A stretch of DNA of 64,000 nt, from positions 4,726,452 through 4,790,451 of the forward strand of contig NZ_CP019936.1 of NCBI RefSeq assembly GCF_002009425.1. Direction: 5' to 3'. The stretch comes from Thiosocius teredinicola. GTDB lineage: Bacteria; Pseudomonadota; Gammaproteobacteria; Chromatiales; Chromatiaceae. How positions within the stretch are numbered: the first letter of the stretch is position 1; each line of letters opens with the position of its first letter. The notes below the pieces were generated by a model that did no database searches, was not told where the DNA came from, and saw only the letters and a program-made list of their open reading frames with translations. The position numbers and the translations under genes are program-made. Of the stretch, positions 7,666 through 14,456 are shown piece after piece.

Positions 7666-7684
7666 GTCTCATTCGTCTACTGGC
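7666..7684 (+). repeat. Truncated copy of the tRNA-Glu 5' end
   Basis: These 19 bases match 18 of the first 19 bases of tRNA-Glu at 7846, covering acceptor strand and D-arm start. What follows (to 7845) forms no anticodon arm, T-arm or complementary acceptor strand that I can find. It is best read as the remnant of a duplicated tRNA-Glu. I see nothing else definite in 7685-7845. Confidence 0.55.
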
Positions 7685-7845
7685 CGGAGGGCCATACGGA
7701 TAGTTCTATAGTGCTCAGCAGTGGCACAAACGTTGTGGCCAAGGCGTAGTTCGCAGGGAATGGCTGGCCTTATCCAATGGTTGCAACGCAGACCACGACG
7801 TATGTGCAATGGCCCTTCGGAAGCTGTTGCGCGTGCGATCGATAC

Positions 7846-7920
7846 GTCCCATTCGTCTACTGGCTAGGACACTGCTCTTTCAAGGCAGCAAAAGGGGATC
7901 GATACCCCTATGGGACACCA
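7846..7920 (+). tRNA. tRNA-Glu(TTC)
   Basis: Acceptor GTCCCAT/ATGGGAC, anticodon loop CTTTCAA on CTGCT/GGCAG, T-arm GGGG-ATCGATA-CCCC with A54 instead of T54, A73 and encoded CCA. Confidence 0.9.
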
Positions 7921-7926
7921 ATCAAT

Positions 7927-8001
7927 GCACCGGTTGCGCAACGGCAGCGCAGCGGATTCCAAACCCGCAGGTTGGGGGTTCAAATCCCTCCCGGTGTGCC
8001 A
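7927..8001 (+). tRNA. tRNA-Trp(CCA)
   Basis: Acceptor GCACCGG/CCGGTGT (terminal G-T), D-stem GCGC/GCGC with short loop, anticodon loop TTCCAAA on GCGGA/CCCGC (A31-C39 mismatch), T-loop TTCAAAT, G73 and encoded CCA. Confidence 0.88.
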
Positions 8002-8025
8002 AGCAACAAGCGAGTGCCGGTAGGT

Positions 8026-8098
8026 GTGGCCGTGGCGGAATGGTAGACGCCCCGGAATGTGGCTCCGGATGCTGTGGGTTCGAGTCCCACCGGTCACC
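8026..8098 (+). tRNA. tRNA-His(GTG), no encoded CCA, embedded in an inverted repeat
   Basis: Acceptor GTGGCCG/CGGTCAC, Leu-like D-arm, anticodon loop ATGTGGC on perfect CCGGA/TCCGG, T-arm GTGGG-TTCGAGT-CCCAC, C73 as expected for His, but T rather than G at position -1 and CCT where CCA would be. The flanks 8014-8024 and 8099-8109 are complementary over 11 positions, so the acceptor helix could continue into an 18-bp stem. Confidence 0.8.
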
Positions 8099-8124
8099 CC
8101 TACCGGTACTTGCAAACAATCAAT

Positions 8125-8197
8125 GGATGGGTAGCTCAATCGGTAGAGCGCCGGCGTGAAGCACCGGAGGCCGCAGGGTCGGTACCTGCCCCGTCCA
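8125..8197 (+). tRNA. tRNA-Phe(GAA) with aberrant T-loop, no encoded CCA
   Basis: Acceptor GGATGGG/CCCGTCC, D-arm GCTC/GAGC, anticodon loop GTGAAGC with stem CCGGC/ACCGG (one mismatch), T-stem GCAGG/CCTGC with loop GTCGGTA in place of TTCRANY, A73 followed by CAA rather than CCA. Confidence 0.75.
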
Positions 8198-8205
8198 CAA
8201 GTCAT

Positions 8206-8284
8206 GTCCTTGTCGCCAAATGGATTGAAGGCACCCGGCTTCGAACCGGGAGAACTGGGAGTTCGAGTCTCTCCAAGGACACCA
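8206..8284 (+). tRNA. tRNA-Arg(TCG)
   Basis: Acceptor GTCCTTG/CAAGGAC, D-stem GCC/GGC with a long loop, anticodon loop CTTCGAA on CCCGG/CCGGG, T-arm GGGAG-TTCGAGT-CTCTC, A73 and encoded CCA. Confidence 0.9.
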
Positions 8285-8289
8285 AGCAA

Positions 8290-8365
8290 GCCTTCGTAGC
8301 TCAATCGGGAGAGCGCGGCCCTGTCAAGGCCGAGGTAGCCGGATCGAAACCGGTCGAGGGCGCCA
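8290..8365 (+). tRNA. tRNA-Asp(GTC)
   Basis: Acceptor GCCTTCG/CGAGGGC, D-arm GCTC/GAGC, anticodon loop CTGTCAA on CGGCC/GGCCG, T-arm GCCGG-ATCGAAA-CCGGT with A54, G73 and encoded CCA. Confidence 0.9.
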
Positions 8366-8370
8366 CTTTT

Positions 8371-8465
8371 GGCGGGTCAACTGAAGCGGCCTTCAGGCCC
8401 GATTTGAAATCGGTGCGTTTGGGTAGCCAGTCCCGAATGGGGATCGACACCTCGGCCCGCCGCCA
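8371..8465 (+). tRNA. tRNA-Ser(TGA)
   Basis: Class II tRNA. Acceptor GGCGGGT/GCCCGCC, anticodon loop TTTGAAA on CCGA/TCGG, long variable arm TTGGG-TAGCCAGT-CCCGA, T-loop ATCGACA, G73 and encoded CCA. Confidence 0.85.
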
Positions 8466-8469
8466 AACA

Positions 8470-8557
8470 GGAGAGTGAACCGGACAGGGTTCGGGCGTGT
8501 TTCGAAAGCACAGCGATCGTCGCAACGATTGGGGATCGATACCTCCGCTCTCCGCCA
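8470..8557 (+). tRNA. tRNA-Ser(CGA)
   Basis: Class II tRNA. Acceptor GGAGAGT/GCTCTCC, anticodon loop TTCGAAA on GTGT/GCAC, variable arm ATCGT-CGCA-ACGAT, T-loop ATCGATA, G73 and encoded CCA. Confidence 0.85.
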
Positions 8558-8564
8558 ACTTTTT

Positions 8565-8650
8565 AGAGGGTAATCCTGTCGGGGACAGGCAACGTCTGCT
8601 AAGCGTATGGAGCCGCAAGGCTTCCGGGTCGGTACCGGTGCCCTCTGCCA
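8565..8650 (+). tRNA. tRNA-Ser(GCT)
   Basis: Class II tRNA. Acceptor AGAGGGT/GCCCTCT, anticodon loop CTGCTAA, variable arm GGAGCC-GCAA-GGCTTCC, T-loop GTCGGTA (same aberrant loop as tRNA-Phe), G73 and encoded CCA. Confidence 0.85.
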
Positions 8651-8655
8651 GTTCA

Positions 8656-8747
8656 GGAGGATTGCCCGAGCGGTCGAACGGGCCCCGTTGGAAGCGGGTG
8701 CGTCGCCAACAGGCGGCACGAAGGTTCGAATCCTTCATCCTCCACCA
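8656..8747 (+). tRNA. tRNA-Ser(GGA)
   Basis: Class II tRNA. Acceptor GGAGGAT/ATCCTCC, anticodon loop TTGGAAG on CCCG/CGGG, variable arm with GCC-AACA-GGC, canonical T-arm GAAGG-TTCGAAT-CCTTC, encoded CCA. The discriminator is A73, whereas the other three Ser tRNAs here have G73. Confidence 0.88.
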
Positions 8748-8755
8748 GGTTTGAT

Positions 8756-8833
8756 GTGAACGTGGCCGAGTGGTCTAAGGCGCCTGGCTGCAATCCAGGT
8801 TATTCGTGAGTTCGAATCTCACCGTTCACTCCA
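8756..8833 (+). tRNA. tRNA-Cys(GCA)
   Basis: Acceptor GTGAACG/CGTTCAC, anticodon loop CTGCAAT on perfect CCTGG/CCAGG, six-base variable region, T-arm GTGAG-TTCGAAT-CTCAC, T73 (the Cys identity base) and encoded CCA. The D-arm is Ser/Leu-like. Confidence 0.9.
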
Positions 8834-8846
8834 ACATTTTTGACAC

Positions 8847-8922
8847 GCTGCGATAGCTCAGTCGGCAGAGCGCACCCATGGTAAGGGTGAGGTCGGCAGT
8901 TCAATCCTGTCTCGCAGCTCCA
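8847..8922 (+). tRNA. tRNA-Thr(GGT)
   Basis: Acceptor GCTGCGA/TCGCAGC, D-arm GCTC/GAGC, anticodon loop ATGGTAA on CACCC/GGGTG, T-loop TTCAATC, T73 and encoded CCA. Confidence 0.9.
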
Positions 8923-8940
8923 GTTAGTCAGCAGATAACT

Positions 8941-9017
8941 CGCTTTGTAGCTCAGCCCGGTAGAGCGCGCGGCCGATAACCGCGGGGTCGATGGTTCGAA
9001 TCCATCCGAAGCGACCA
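8941..9017 (+). tRNA. tRNA-Ile(GAT) with C33
   Basis: Acceptor CGCTTTG/CGAAGCG, anticodon loop CCGATAA on perfect CGCGG/CCGCG, T-arm GATGG-TTCGAAT-CCATC, A73 and encoded CCA. Position 33 (base 8974) is C instead of the near-universal U. Confidence 0.88.
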
Positions 9018-9026
9018 GTTCTTCTT

Positions 9027-9125
9027 TGACGGTTAGCTCAGCTGGTAGAGCACTTCGCCTATCTACGCTCCTCGCGCAGCGTGGCAAAGCAGATGTCATC
9101 CGTTCGAACCGGATACCGTCAACCA
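9027..9125 (+). tRNA. tRNA of unknown identity with an oversized anticodon arm
   Basis: The outer cloverleaf is perfect: acceptor TGACGGT/ACCGTCA, D-arm GCTC/GAGC, T-arm ATCCG-TTCGAAC-CGGAT, A73 and CCA. Between D-arm and T-arm there are 45 bases instead of about 22. They fold as CTT/AAG and GCC/GGC (C-A mismatch between), a five-base bulge TATCT, and ACGCT-CCTCGCGC-AGCGT. No seven-base anticodon loop is visible. It may hold a small insertion or intron of about 20 bases, or be a non-decoding tRNA-like RNA. Confidence 0.6.
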
Positions 9126-9134
9126 ATCATCACT

Positions 9135-9212
9135 CCCCAGGTGATGGAACCGGCATACATGCCTGCCTCAAACACAGGATCCTGCGAGTTCGAATCTCGC
9201 CCTGGGGACCAA
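9135..9212 (+). tRNA. tRNA-Leu(CAA) with a short variable region
   Basis: Acceptor CCCCAGG/CCTGGGG, Leu-like D-arm (ATG/CAT), anticodon loop CTCAAAC on CCTGC/ACAGG (one mismatch), T-arm GCGAG-TTCGAAT-CTCGC, A73 and encoded CCA. The variable region is only ATCCT, although Leu tRNAs are class II. Confidence 0.8.
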
Positions 9213-9228
9213 TGCTTTCTTCTGTTTA

Positions 9229-9315
9229 GGGACGTGGCGGAATGGTCTACGCGCCGGGTTTAAACCCTGGTTGAGCACACGCTCTATGCCCGTTCGACTC
9301 GGGCCGTCCCTACCA
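9229..9315 (+). tRNA. tRNA-Leu(TAA)
   Basis: Acceptor AGGGACG/CGTCCCT, anticodon loop TTTAAAC on CCGGG/CCTGG, variable arm GAGC-ACAC-GCTC, T-arm GCCCG-TTCGACT-CGGGC, A73 and encoded CCA. Confidence 0.93.
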
Positions 9316-9328
9316 CTTCTGTTTTCAG

Positions 9329-9418
9329 GCCGCTCTGGTGGAACTGGCATACACGCTGGTCTCAGGAATCAGTTGGGCGAGAGCCCTGTTCCGAGTTCGA
9401 ATCTCGGGGGCGGCACCA
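9329..9418 (+). tRNA. tRNA-Leu(CAG)
   Basis: Acceptor GCCGCTC/GGGCGGC, anticodon loop CTCAGGA on CTGGT/ATCAG, long variable arm GGGC-GAGA-GCCC, T-arm CCGAG-TTCGAAT-CTCGG, A73 and encoded CCA. Confidence 0.92.
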
Positions 9419-9466
9419 ACAAAAGGCGATGCGCCGCATTCTGTTCAAGCATCGCCGAACATCTTT

Positions 9467-9555
9467 ACGTAGGTGGTGGAATCGGTATACACGTCAGCTT
9501 GAGGAGCTGGCGAGCCGCAAGGCTCACGCGGGTTCGAGCCCCGCCCTACGTACCA
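9467..9555 (+). tRNA. tRNA-Leu(GAG)
   Basis: Acceptor ACGTAGG/CCTACGT, anticodon loop TTGAGGA on TCAGC/GCTGG, variable arm GAGCC-GCAA-GGCTC, T-arm GCGGG-TTCGAGC-CCCGC, A73 and encoded CCA. Confidence 0.92.
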
Positions 9556-9560
9556 ATCGC

Positions 9561-9647
9561 GCCGGGTTCGCATAGTCGGTCGATTGCACCTGACTTGTAA
9601 TCAGGAGGGTGAAACCCACGTGAGTTCGAATCTCACACCCGGCTCCA
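9561..9647 (+). tRNA. tRNA-Thr(TGT) with a long variable arm
   Basis: Acceptor GCCGGGT/ACCCGGC, anticodon loop CTTGTAA on perfect CCTGA/TCAGG, T-arm GTGAG-TTCGAAT-CTCAC, T73 and encoded CCA. The variable region is 14 bases and contains GGGT-GAA-ACCC; normal Thr tRNAs have about five bases here. Last tRNA of the array. Confidence 0.85.
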
Positions 9648-9718
9648 GCAACGTTCAGCATTCCGACTCGTTCGACTATACGAAACAACGACCTCCACAA
9701 CACAGGAGTAGCGCCGAC

Positions 9719-10297
9719 ATGGACGGCTGCCAGACCCCGGCGAAAGTGCTGGCCTTGGATATCGCAGGCAATCCGAACGCATGGATCGACATCGAGCGTG
9801 CCGTGCACCTGATTACAACCGATCGGGTGCTCGCACTGCTGGGTGAAAATACCCGCCTGTTGTTCGGTGGCGTCAACGCACGCACCGGTCAACGTTCGCA
9901 GGTCGAGATCTCGAGCATCCTGTTGACGCGGATGCACGTGCAACCACGCCTTTGGAGCAAGCAATACCAGCCGCCGCTGACCAACCGTGCGTTGTTCGCC
10001 CGCGATCGACATCTCTGCCAGTACTGCGGCAACGCGTTCGCAACGCAGAAGCTGACGCGAGATCACATCGTGCCGACAAGTCGCGGCGGTCTTGATACGT
10101 GGTCGAACACAACGACAGCTTGTGCGGTATGTAATGCAGCTAAAGGCGCTCGTACGCCGGAGGAATGGGGCGTGCAGTTGATCGCCGTGCCGTATGCGCC
10201 GTGCTATGCGGAGCATCTGCTGTTGAAAGGAAGGAATATCCTGGCTGACCAGGCCGCCTTTCTTCAGGCGCGCGTGCGGCGGGCGAAAGTGAACTGA
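9719..10297 (+). CDS. HNH endonuclease at the end of the tRNA array
   Basis: The 192-residue protein has a C-terminal HNH domain with two zinc-binding pairs: CQYC at 100-103, the catalytic DH at 115-116, N130, and CAVC at 135-138. The N-terminal 90 residues have no recognised domain. AGGAG at 9704-9708 precedes the ATG at 9719. The gene follows the last tRNA by 71 bases on the same strand and is followed by a strong hairpin. HNH genes are repeatedly seen beside tRNA arrays in bacteria and phages; a role in moving or maintaining the array is plausible, but target and activity cannot be read from sequence. Confidence 0.85.
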   Translation: MDGCQTPAKVLALDIAGNPNAWIDIERAVHLITTDRVLALLGENTRLLFGGVNARTGQRSQVEISSILLTRMHVQPRLWSKQYQPPLTNRALFARDRHLCQYCGNAFATQKLTRDHIVPTSRGGLDTWSNTTTACAVCNAAKGARTPEEWGVQLIAVPYAPCYAEHLLLKGRNILADQAAFLQARVRRAKVN

Positions 10298-10340
10298 AGC
10301 CGAGATAGGCACTCGGTTCCTGACAACTGTTCAGGATGCG

Positions 10341-10384
10341 AGCGGCAGTCGGGTTCTTCAAAGAGAGCCCCTCTGCCGCTTCTT
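10341..10384 (+). terminator. Strong hairpin after the HNH gene, likely terminator of the array
   Basis: AGCGGCAG (10341-10348) pairs with CTGCCGCT (10373-10380), and inside it GGGTTCTT pairs with GAGAGCCC around a CAAA loop. TCTTTGTTG follows. Eight plus eight pairs make it one of the most stable hairpins in the window; the T-tract is weak. Confidence 0.55.
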
Positions 10385-10510
10385 TGTTGATCTGTGAAAA
10401 AGATCGGTGGAATCAAGGGAAGCGGGTTCTCAGGTCTGCCTATTGTCGGTCTAGCGGGCGGCGCATCTGCCGATAAAACTTCCTAGTTGTAACCGATAGT
10501 TCCATAACCG

Positions 10511-11143
10511 ATGTCGAGCGGTTCATACGAGCTGGCTGCCGAGGCCTATGCGCTGATCATGCATGATGATCTCGCCGCACTCGAACGCCTGTTGAGCAAC
10601 ATTGAAGACGTAAATGCACTCAGCGAGCGGGGCCGCTCGCTGTTGGCGTGGGCGTGCTATTTCAATCGCCAATCGGTCATCGATTGGTTGCTGCAACATG
10701 GCGCTGACCCGAACCACCGCGACGACGAAGACTGGACCCCGCTCAAACACGCAATTCATCACGATGACGCAGGCTTGATCAAAAAGCTGGTCGCACATGG
10801 TGCAGATCCGCACGTTCGATGCCGTGCCGGGCACAACCTGTTATGGAGCGCCTGGGTCAATGAGCGAGAAATCGCGTTCCGAACCCTTGCTCGACTCGGG
10901 CTGCGCCCGCGCCGATCCGGCGTACCAAGAGCCGACTACAAGTATCTCTTGAATGGCGGGACGATGAAGGGGCGCATGCGACCGCTTACCTCACCGCCGA
11001 TTCCGCTCTACGCGCCCATCGGCGTGCGCGACTATGCCGGTGTCGCCCATGCATTTGCGGCGCACCTGCTGCTCAACCGTCTGTTCAAGATAGCGCCGTT
11101 GCCGAACGCAATCGCACGCCTGTTGGCAAAACCGGCCCGCTGA
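10511..11143 (+). CDS. Ankyrin-repeat protein
   Basis: The 210-residue protein has three to four ankyrin repeats at about residues 12-115, with the motifs GRSLLAWACYFN, LLQHGADPNHRDDEDWTPLKHA and LVAHGADPHVR. The C-terminal 90 residues are basic and proline-rich, ending in a hydrophobic helix. There is no signal peptide. Ankyrin repeats mediate protein binding, so the partner is unknown. The gene stands alone between the tRNA array and tex, which converges on it. Confidence 0.85.
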   Translation: MSSGSYELAAEAYALIMHDDLAALERLLSNIEDVNALSERGRSLLAWACYFNRQSVIDWLLQHGADPNHRDDEDWTPLKHAIHHDDAGLIKKLVAHGADPHVRCRAGHNLLWSAWVNEREIAFRTLARLGLRPRRSGVPRADYKYLLNGGTMKGRMRPLTSPPIPLYAPIGVRDYAGVAHAFAAHLLLNRLFKIAPLPNAIARLLAKPAR

Positions 11144-11179
11144 CAAAACACCGTAACTAGCCGGCCCGATGCAAGAGAG

Positions 11180-13480
11180 TCAGCCTTTGCGCGCTTTGGC
11201 AAAGGCCGCGGCAAGTGCGCCCTGCGGTGCCGGCTGTGAACTATGCTGCCTCCGTTTCTGGTCTGCACGCTCACGCTGTGGGCGAGGCGAACGTTCAGTT
11301 TGCCCCTTGCCGGCTTCATCGCTCATCCGCATCGACAAGCCGATACGTTTGCGCTGCAGATCAACGTCCATGACCTTTACCTTGACCACATCGCCCGCCT
11401 TGACCACTTCACGCGGGTCTTTAATGAACTTGTCACTCATCGCCGAGATATGCACCAAGCCATCCTGATGTACGCCGATATCGACGAAAGCCCCAAAGTT
11501 AGTGACGTTGGTGATGACACCTTCGAGCACCATGTTGGGTTTGAGATCAGACAGTGTTTCAACACCATCCTGGAACTCGGCCGTCTTGAATTCCGGTCGC
11601 GGGTCACGACCGGGCTTTTCGAGTTCCGCAACAATGTCCTGCACGGTGGGAGCACCGAAAGTGTCATCGGTGTAGTCCGTGACGGTCAAACGGCGAAGAA
11701 AGGCACCGTCGCCGATCACCTGGGCGATGTTGCGATCATTCTTTTTCAGGATGCGTTCAACAACGGGATACGCCTCGGGATGCACAGCGGAGGCATCCAG
11801 GGGGTTGCTGCCGTCCATTACGCGCAAAAAGCCGGCAGCCTGTTCAAACGTTTTGTCGCCTAGGCGCGGCACCTTTTTCAGTTGCTGACGGTCGGCAAAC
11901 GCCCCGTTCTGATCGCGAAACTGCACAATGTTGTCCGCCACGATGCTCGAAAGACCTGCGACACGGGTGAGCAGTGCAGGGGATGCGGTATTCACATCGA
12001 CGCCTACGGCGTTCACACAGTCTTCGACCACGTTATCGAGGCTGCGCGCCAGTTGAGTCTGACTCACATCGTGCTGATACTGGCCCACACCAATCGACTT
12101 CGGATCGATCTTTACCAGCTCTGCCAACGGATCTTGTAGACGACGTGCGATCGATACCGCACCGCGCAAAGATACATCGAGATCGGGCAGTTCGTTCGAT
12201 GCCAGCTCGGACGCCGAGTAAACGGACGCGCCGGCCTCGCTGACCATGATCTTGTTGAGCTTGAGTTCCGGATGCTTCTTGATCAACTCGGCTGCCAGGC
12301 GATCGGTTTCCCGAGAGGCTGTGCCATTGCCGATCGCGACCAGTTGAACCTTGTGTGTCGCCGCCAGTTTCGCAAGCGTTGCCAGCGATTGGTCCCATTG
12401 CTTTTTCGGCGGATGCGGATAGATGGTATCGGTTGCTACGACCTTGCCGGTGTTGTCGACAATAGCGACCTTTACACCTGTGCGAAGACCAGGGTCGAGG
12501 CCGAGCGTGGCACGCGGGCCGGCCGGAGCGGCCAGCAGTAGATCATGAAGGTTGGCGGCGAACACCTTGATGGCCTCGCCTTCGGCTGCTTCACGCAAGC
12601 GGGTTTTCAATTCCAGGTCGAGTCGGGTCAGCAGTTTGACCCGCCATGTCATTCGGACCGAGTCGCGCAACCAGGCATCGGCCGCGCGACCTTCATCGCG
12701 AATGGCGAAACGCGCGGCAATCATCCGTTCGGGTTGAGTGCGGCCGTTCTCGTCTTCATCGATATCGAAATCGAGAAACACGATGCCTTCGTTGCGTGCC
12801 CGAAACAGCGCCAGCGCGCGATGCGACGGGATGGCCCGGATCGGCTGGCTGAAATCGAAATAGTCAGCGAACTTCGCCCCTTCCTGTTCCTTGCCGGCGA
12901 TGACTGCGCTCTTGAGCTTGGCGTTGTCCCACAGCCATTCGCGCACGTTGCCGCTCAGCTCCGCATCCTCGGCCCAATTCTCCATCAGGATCTGGCGCGC
13001 ACCGTCGAGTACCGCTTTGATGTCTGCAAAACCGGCTTCTTCGTTGAGGTAGTCAGCCGCGAGAGTTTCCGGATCTTGCGTCGGATCCTCAAGAATGGCC
13101 TCAACCAGCGGAGCAATACCGGCTTCACGCGCAATCTGTGCCTTGGTGCGGCGTTTCGGCTTGTACGGCAAATAGATATCTTCGAGGCGCGTCTTGGTGT
13201 CGGCCGACAGGATCTCTTTTTCAAGCTCGGGGGTCAGCTTGCCTTGTTCATCGACGGACTTCAGAACCGTTGCACGCCGTTCTTCCAATTCACGCAGGTA
13301 ACCCAATCGCTCTTCCAATGTCCGCAGCTGCGCATCATCGAGACCACCGGTTACTTCCTTACGATATCGCGCGATAAACGGCACGGTTGCGCCACCATCG
13401 ATTAGGTCGATTGCCGACTCCACCTGCCGGGTGTTTACAGCGATCTCATTGGCAATTCGTTCAGCGATGGATGGCAGCAC
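11180..13480 (-). CDS. tex: Tex, RNA-binding transcription accessory protein
   Basis: At 766 residues the protein has the usual Tex length and layout: N-terminal helical region with ERIANEI and [16 protein letters not shown], YqgF/RNase H-like domain with the [17 protein letters not shown] motif near residue 330, helix-hairpin-helix region ([16 protein letters not shown]), and a C-terminal S1 RNA-binding domain ([17 protein letters not shown]). Tex binds nucleic acids and influences transcription and stress tolerance; its precise reaction is unsettled. Translation likely begins at GTG with GAGG a few bases upstream. The C-terminal tail is lysine-, arginine- and glutamine-rich. Confidence 0.95.
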   Translation of the reverse strand: MLPSIAERIANEIAVNTRQVESAIDLIDGGATVPFIARYRKEVTGGLDDAQLRTLEERLGYLRELEERRATVLKSVDEQGKLTPELEKEILSADTKTRLEDIYLPYKPKRRTKAQIAREAGIAPLVEAILEDPTQDPETLAADYLNEEAGFADIKAVLDGARQILMENWAEDAELSGNVREWLWDNAKLKSAVIAGKEQEGAKFADYFDFSQPIRAIPSHRALALFRARNEGIVFLDFDIDEDENGRTQPERMIAARFAIRDEGRAADAWLRDSVRMTWRVKLLTRLDLELKTRLREAAEGEAIKVFAANLHDLLLAAPAGPRATLGLDPGLRTGVKVAIVDNTGKVVATDTIYPHPPKKQWDQSLATLAKLAATHKVQLVAIGNGTASRETDRLAAELIKKHPELKLNKIMVSEAGASVYSASELASNELPDLDVSLRGAVSIARRLQDPLAELVKIDPKSIGVGQYQHDVSQTQLARSLDNVVEDCVNAVGVDVNTASPALLTRVAGLSSIVADNIVQFRDQNGAFADRQQLKKVPRLGDKTFEQAAGFLRVMDGSNPLDASAVHPEAYPVVERILKKNDRNIAQVIGDGAFLRRLTVTDYTDDTFGAPTVQDIVAELEKPGRDPRPEFKTAEFQDGVETLSDLKPNMVLEGVITNVTNFGAFVDIGVHQDGLVHISAMSDKFIKDPREVVKAGDVVKVKVMDVDLQRKRIGLSMRMSDEAGKGQTERSPRPQRERADQKRRQHSSQPAPQGALAAAFAKARKG

Positions 13481-13630
13481 GCAAGGGCCCTCGTCAGATT
13501 TGAAGACGGCAAATCTACACCAAGGCGTAGCAGGGTAAAACCTCGGTGGACACTCTAGGGATGGCGCGGCGGTTAGGTGATTGAAAAGATGACGAAATCA
13601 GTGAATGCCAGGGAACAGAGACGGCGTTGC

Positions 13631-14446
13631 TCAGCCAAAGTACTCCACAGCCCAGGTCACCGGCAGCGCAATGGTTCGGGCGAGGACATCGGATACCTGC
13701 TGCTGGAAGCGATTCCAACGCGTGCCGGCAGTCTCCATCGGCTCACCTAGCAGATCGGGGTCGCAACGCATCTGTGTCCAGCCCTTGTAGTTCTCTACTG
13801 GCGGAACTTCCGTTGGAAGATTCTGCCACTCGGGATAGTCGCGATGCACTTTGTTTGGCAATACGTTTACAGGATCGATCACACCCATTCCCCAACGATC
13901 GTTGTCTGCAGGGTTGGATGTCATGAAGAGGCGGCCGTCTTGAACTTCGATAAAAGCCTGCCTGCCTGCCACGGTGATCCGCGTGATTTCGCGCGCCCAG
14001 GGCCGAGTGCCGATCCACCGGGCATCGTTGAAGGTCCTGCCCTGATCCTTCGAAACGAGAAAGCCTGACGCGTCAGAATAGGGCAAGAAAACGAAATCAC
14101 CGTCGTCATCCGCGTGAACAATATCAGGCAGGAAAACTCTAGCGAACTGATCGATGTATGCAGTCCGAACACCATGCTTTTCATCTGCGTAATAGATTGC
14201 GCCTTCGCAACCGTATCCTGTCAGTTCCAGGTGTCGATGGTCGTCGAAGCGATATATCACCTGTGTAGCAGGCTTATTTCGGGACGACGATTGCCCGGCA
14301 GGTAGAATAGGGACGATAGCAGCAACTGCTAAGAGAATTCCCAAAGCCGCCAGCGCCTTTTTCTGCGTCCGAATCGAAACCAATAATGCGATTGAGGAGA
14401 AAAGAAGCGTCCATATTGAAACAATCCAGACTTCTGCTGTTTCCAT
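13631..14446 (-). CDS. Probable type VI immunity protein (Tli3-like), membrane-anchored
   Basis: The 271-residue protein begins with two hydrophobic helices (about 5-50) and continues as a soluble beta-rich domain containing FLVSKDQGRTF, a sialidase-type Asp-box-like segment seen in Tli3-type immunity proteins. I chose the ATG at 14446; an earlier start at 14473 would overlap the upstream gene. It lies directly after a Tle3-type lipase gene on the same strand, the usual position of the cognate immunity gene. The domain would face the periplasm, where such lipases act. Function rests on position and weak similarity. Confidence 0.6.
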   Translation of the reverse strand: METAEVWIVSIWTLLFSSIALLVSIRTQKKALAALGILLAVAAIVPILPAGQSSSRNKPATQVIYRFDDHRHLELTGYGCEGAIYYADEKHGVRTAYIDQFARVFLPDIVHADDDGDFVFLPYSDASGFLVSKDQGRTFNDARWIGTRPWAREITRITVAGRQAFIEVQDGRLFMTSNPADNDRWGMGVIDPVNVLPNKVHRDYPEWQNLPTEVPPVENYKGWTQMRCDPDLLGEPMETAGTRWNRFQQQVSDVLARTIALPVTWAVEYFG

Positions 14447-14456
14447 GCATAATCTC

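Noticed and set aside
7685..7845. A complete tRNA in the gap after the small ORF
   Set aside because: A tRNA-Glu-like 5' end is present, but no anticodon arm, T-arm or matching acceptor strand could be folded.
6304..8738. Long open frames on both strands across the tRNA array
   Set aside because: They run through tRNA genes and hairpins; open frames here result from high G+C and carry no recognisable domains.
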